From NCBI RefSeq assembly GCF_014164785.1, contig NZ_JACJFN010000003.1, forward strand, positions 62,001-126,000: DNA of 64,000 bases, written 5' to 3'. The stretch is from Aquipseudomonas guryensis. Lineage in GTDB: Bacteria; Pseudomonadota; Gammaproteobacteria; Pseudomonadales; Pseudomonadaceae. Shown here in pieces: positions 61,808-64,000 of this stretch (positions are counted from its first letter, which is position 1; every line of letters starts with the position of its first letter). Below the pieces are notes generated by a model. It was not told the origin of the DNA. It was given only the letters and a program-made list of their open reading frames with translations, and made no database searches. The translations under genes were made by a program, and so were the position numbers.

Positions 61808-62727
61808 GCCGCTTCTCCGCGCGTCAGGGTACGGAACACTTCATCGAGGCGACCGCGCTCCACGTCCAGTTCCTCGACCAGCCAGCCGCGCTGGTGAATC
61901 AGCGCGTTGACCTGCGGGAAGATCACCTGGCCCGGCTGGGCCAGCACGGTAAGACTGCGTTCCTGGCGGTTTTCCTCGACCCCGGCCACGCCCGGCAGGG
62001 CCGCTAGCGCGGCCTGGTCCAGCTCGCTGCTGCTGACCAGGGTAACGGCCTGGTGGTAGCGCGAGCGGCTTTCCAGCTCCAGCGGCGTGCCATCGGCAAC
62101 CAGTTTGCCGGAGGCGATCACCACAGCGCGGGTGCACACGGCACTGACTTCTTCGAGGATATGGGTGGAGATGATGACGATCTTGTCGTGGGCCAGGCTC
62201 TGGATCAGCCCGCGCACCTGGTGCTTCTGGTTCGGGTCGAGGCCGTCAGTGGGCTCGTCGAGAATCAGCACCTTGGGATCATGCAGGATCGCCTGGGCCA
62301 GGCCGACACGGCGCTTGAAGCCCTTGGACAGGGTGTCGATGGACTGGCCGAGGACCTTGTCCAGCTCCACCTGGCCGACCGCACGGCTGACCCGCTCGCG
62401 CTTCTCGGCGCCACGGAAGCCACGCACCTCGGCGATGAATTCGAGGAAGCTGCGCACCGTCATGTCGCCATAGCACGGCGCGCCTTCCGGCAGGTAGCCG
62501 ATCTGCTGCTGGGCCTTGAGGGTCTGACGCTGTATGTCGTAGCCGAGGACGCTCGCCGTGCCGGAAGTCGGCGCGAGGAACCCGGTCAACATCTTCATGG
62601 TGGTGGATTTGCCGGCACCGTTAGGGCCGAGAAAGCCCAGCACTTCCCCCTGCTGGACGTTGAACGAGAGGTTATCGACGGCCGTATGTCCGGCAAAACG
62701 TTTAGTTAGATTTTTTATCTCGATCAT
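61804..62727 (-). CDS. ABC-transporter ATP-binding protein (GldA-like)
   Basis: A 307-residue ATPase. Walker A is GPNGAGKST (34-42), the signature LSKGFKRRVGLAQAI, Walker B VLILDEPTDGLDPNQ, and the switch His in STHILEEV. A C-terminal extension of about 90 residues (VTLVSSSELDQAALAALPGV onward) is typical of ABC-2 export ATPases. It is first in the operon, 112 bases after a good sigma-70 -10 box. Confidence 0.93.
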   Translation of the reverse strand: MIEIKNLTKRFAGHTAVDNLSFNVQQGEVLGFLGPNGAGKSTTMKMLTGFLAPTSGTASVLGYDIQRQTLKAQQQIGYLPEGAPCYGDMTVRSFLEFIAEVRGFRGAEKRERVSRAVGQVELDKVLGQSIDTLSKGFKRRVGLAQAILHDPKVLILDEPTDGLDPNQKHQVRGLIQSLAHDKIVIISTHILEEVSAVCTRAVVIASGKLVADGTPLELESRSRYHQAVTLVSSSELDQAALAALPGVAGVEENRQERSLTVLAQPGQVIFPQVNALIHQRGWLVEELDVERGRLDEVFRTLTRGEAA

Positions 62728-62838
62728 GGTCTCTCACCATTTTCGGTAAGGGCCCAGCCGTACTCACCACGGGGCCCATGAGGACCCATCTCGACACCTG
62801 GATAACCCAGCGGAGACAGGCTGCCAAAATGCCGCCGG

Positions 62839-62867
62839 ACTATATGAAGCCATCGCGGCTATTGCAA
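62839..62867 (-). promoter_or_regulatory. Sigma-70 promoter of the ABC operon
   Basis: On the minus strand TTGCAA (62862-62867), a 17-base spacer and TATAGT (62839-62844), a near-consensus promoter giving a leader of about 105 bases before the ATPase gene. Confidence 0.78.
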
Positions 62868-62883
62868 GACAGCCTGTCATAGA

Positions 62884-62909
62884 GAAAGTTGCGCAGAGTG
62901 TTTCTGCGC
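62884..62909 (-). terminator. Terminator after the glycine-zipper gene
   Basis: A 7-bp stem GCGCAGA/TCTGCGC with a five-base loop and an AACTTTCTCT tail on the minus strand, just before the ABC operon promoter. Confidence 0.7.
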
Positions 62910-62924
62910 GTAAACGCAGCAGAA

Positions 62925-63395
62925 TCAGGGGCTGACCTGATAACCCCGCCCCTGCAGACAACTGGCATAGGCCGCCGAATCGACCTGACCAGTGCTGGTC
63001 GAGTCGGCGCGGCGCTCGTCCCGGCGATCACGGCGTTCGCGCGAGCCACCGACCACCATACCCGCCACCGCGGTTTCCTTGGCGCGATCCTGGCGGTACT
63101 CCTGCTTCACATCATCATCGACGCGGTCGTACACCTCATCGTGCTGGTTGCCGCGCACCTGCGCCCCGGCAGCCCCTGCGGCAGCCCCGACTGCAGCACC
63201 ACGCAGGCGCTGACCGGACGGCCCGCTGTCCGTCGAACTGCTGGACGAACTGGTGGCCGCACTGCGGCAGGCATCGATATCCTGCTGGATCTGCTGGGAG
63301 CTCTGGCCCTGCAGCGGCACCACTGTTTCGGCCTGTGCCTGGCCAGCAGCCCCCGCCACGGCAACGCACAGACAGAGCAATGAAAGCCTGTTCAT
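62925..63395 (-). CDS. Exported glycine-zipper protein of unknown function
   Basis: A 156-residue protein with a 22-residue signal peptide (ending GQAQA). A Gln-rich stretch and DACRSAAT come next, then six serines in a row (about 49-54), then the glycine-zipper-like AAVGAAAGAAGAQV (67-80), a highly charged Arg/Asp-rich stretch (DRAKETAVAGMVVGGSRERRDRRDERR) and a C-terminal SAAYASCLQGRGYQV motif. Two Cys (in DACRS and SCLQG) could form a disulfide. AAGGAGG five bases before the ATG is near perfect, implying strong translation. No enzyme motif was seen. Confidence 0.82.
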   Translation of the reverse strand: MNRLSLLCLCVAVAGAAGQAQAETVVPLQGQSSQQIQQDIDACRSAATSSSSSSTDSGPSGQRLRGAAVGAAAGAAGAQVRGNQHDEVYDRVDDDVKQEYRQDRAKETAVAGMVVGGSRERRDRRDERRADSTSTGQVDSAAYASCLQGRGYQVSP

Positions 63396-63647
63396 AGCAA
63401 CCTCCTTGCATAGCATTGAATGTGCTGCGTTCCCGCCCTCTCGCCGGCGATCAACAACTGGTCAGGCCATGACTCGCGGGGCACAAACGTCAGACCTGGA
63501 GAATAGTCCCCAATCGGCCACCAGCCGGGTCGAGTCCCGGCCATTGGCCAGCGCACGCCAGCACTGATGGCTTTTGCCGCCGCGCGGCGAATCCGGCAAA
63601 CTAGCGCCCCCGAGCAAATGCTCGCTTGATTGCCCCGCAGAGTCCGT

Positions 63648-64000
63648 ATGACCCGCTCGCCCTTCCGCCGTCTCGTTTTTGGTGCCCTACGCCGCGTGCT
63701 GTACCTCTGGGTGCGCTCGGAAACCATCAACCAGTCCGCCTTCACCCTCAAGCTCGACCGCAGCAAGCCGGTGTTCTACGTGCTGCAGCAGCCTTCGGCG
63801 AGCGACCTGGCAGTGGTCGACACGGAATGCAGCAAGGCCGGCTTGCCACGCCCGGTGCTGCCGGTGGCGATCGGCGAGCAGATCGAGCCTGCCGCATTTT
63901 TCTACCTGACCCCCGAGCCGGGCTGGTTTGGCGGGCATGACAAGCGCGGCGCGCCGCCGGCGCTGGTGCGCACCCTGGCCGCCCTCGAGCGCAATGCGGT
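63648..64000 (+). CDS. plsB: Glycerol-3-phosphate acyltransferase PlsB (5' part only)
   Basis: The first 117 codons of the membrane enzyme that acylates glycerol 3-phosphate at C1, the first step of phospholipid synthesis. The start [20 protein letters not shown], then [20 protein letters not shown] and [19 protein letters not shown] match the pseudomonad PlsB N-terminus as I remember it. The HX4D catalytic motif lies outside the window. The remaining roughly 700 residues are cut off. The 252-base gap before it (63396-63647) shows no clear promoter or terminator. Confidence 0.88.
   Translation, partial: MTRSPFRRLVFGALRRVLYLWVRSETINQSAFTLKLDRSKPVFYVLQQPSASDLAVVDTECSKAGLPRPVLPVAIGEQIEPAAFFYLTPEPGWFGGHDKRGAPPALVRTLAALERNA

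Noticed and set aside
63520..63552. T-arm-like CCGGGTCGAGTCCCGG sequence
   Set aside because: Resembles a tRNA T-stem and loop, but no acceptor, D or anticodon arms fit around it.

Overview
The window is a chromosomal segment of a Pseudomonas species (gammaproteobacterium). It has high GC and dense GC-rich codon use, and its gene order matches what I remember of Pseudomonas chromosomes (ispD-ftsB-eno-kdsA-pyrG-tilS-accA-dnaE-rnhB-lpxB-lpxA-fabZ-lpxD-skp-bamA-rseP-dxr-cdsA-uppS-frr-pyrH-tsf-rpsB, divergent map-glnD-dapC, then dapD and, further on, plsB). It also carries a Pseudomonas-type REP doublet. No rRNA, tRNA, CRISPR array, insertion sequence or prophage was seen. The content is about 57 protein genes, nearly all of recognisable families.

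Region 1 (1-8.8 kb) is a catabolic or outer-membrane cluster: a MalT-like LuxR regulator (cut by the window start), a DUF1329 protein, a DUF1302 outer-membrane protein and a medium-chain-type acyl-CoA ligase on the minus strand, and a thiolase diverging from them. It looks like uptake and activation of a hydrophobic acid or lipid whose identity the sequence does not give. Region 2 (8.8-16.3 kb) is a mixed block: a LysE exporter, a glycerate-dehydrogenase-like enzyme, RsmC, a manganese-riboswitch candidate with a GDT1/MneA-type exporter, a SnoaL-like protein, an M48 lipoprotein protease, and a chemoreceptor behind a flagellar (FliA) promoter.

Region 3 (16.3-41.8 kb, all minus strand) is the core envelope and translation superoperon. 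It covers isoprenoid (dxr, ispD), undecaprenyl (uppS), phospholipid (cdsA), lipid A (lpxD, lpxA, lpxB, kdsA) and fatty-acid (accA, fabZ) steps, outer-membrane assembly (bamA, skp), regulated proteolysis (rseP), replication (dnaE, rnhB), pyrimidine supply (pyrH, pyrG) and translation (rpsB, tsf, frr, tilS). Many genes overlap by 1 or 4 bases, and intrinsic terminators or attenuators separate several sub-blocks.

Region 4 (42-53.4 kb) runs map-glnD-dapC, then a PL7 alginate-lyase-like gene inserted on the opposite strand with no gap, an ArsC/YffB-like gene, dapD, and a cysteine desulfurase/SufE pair (csdA-csdE). Two minus-strand accessory genes (DUF1456 and an orphan solute-binding protein) separate this pair from tcdA. 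Region 5 (53.4-58.9 kb) has an NdvB-like GH17-GT2 glucan synthase, dapE, rlmA, a small uncharacterised gene and a cold-shock protein. Region 6 (59.2-64 kb) is a three-gene GldA/GldF/GldG-like ABC system with a good sigma-70 promoter, a glycine-zipper exported protein, and the start of plsB (cut by the window end).

Most of the window is ordinary conserved Pseudomonas chromosome. The points most worth a second look are the palindromic elements at five of six convergent junctions, two DnaA-box-like palindromes 8 kb apart, the exclusive RNA pairings downstream of the manganese-riboswitch candidate, the intracellular PL7 insertion, the GH17-GT2 enzyme next to dapE, and the ligand-unknown DUF1302/DUF1329 locus. 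References to gene order in other Pseudomonas are from memory and were not searched.
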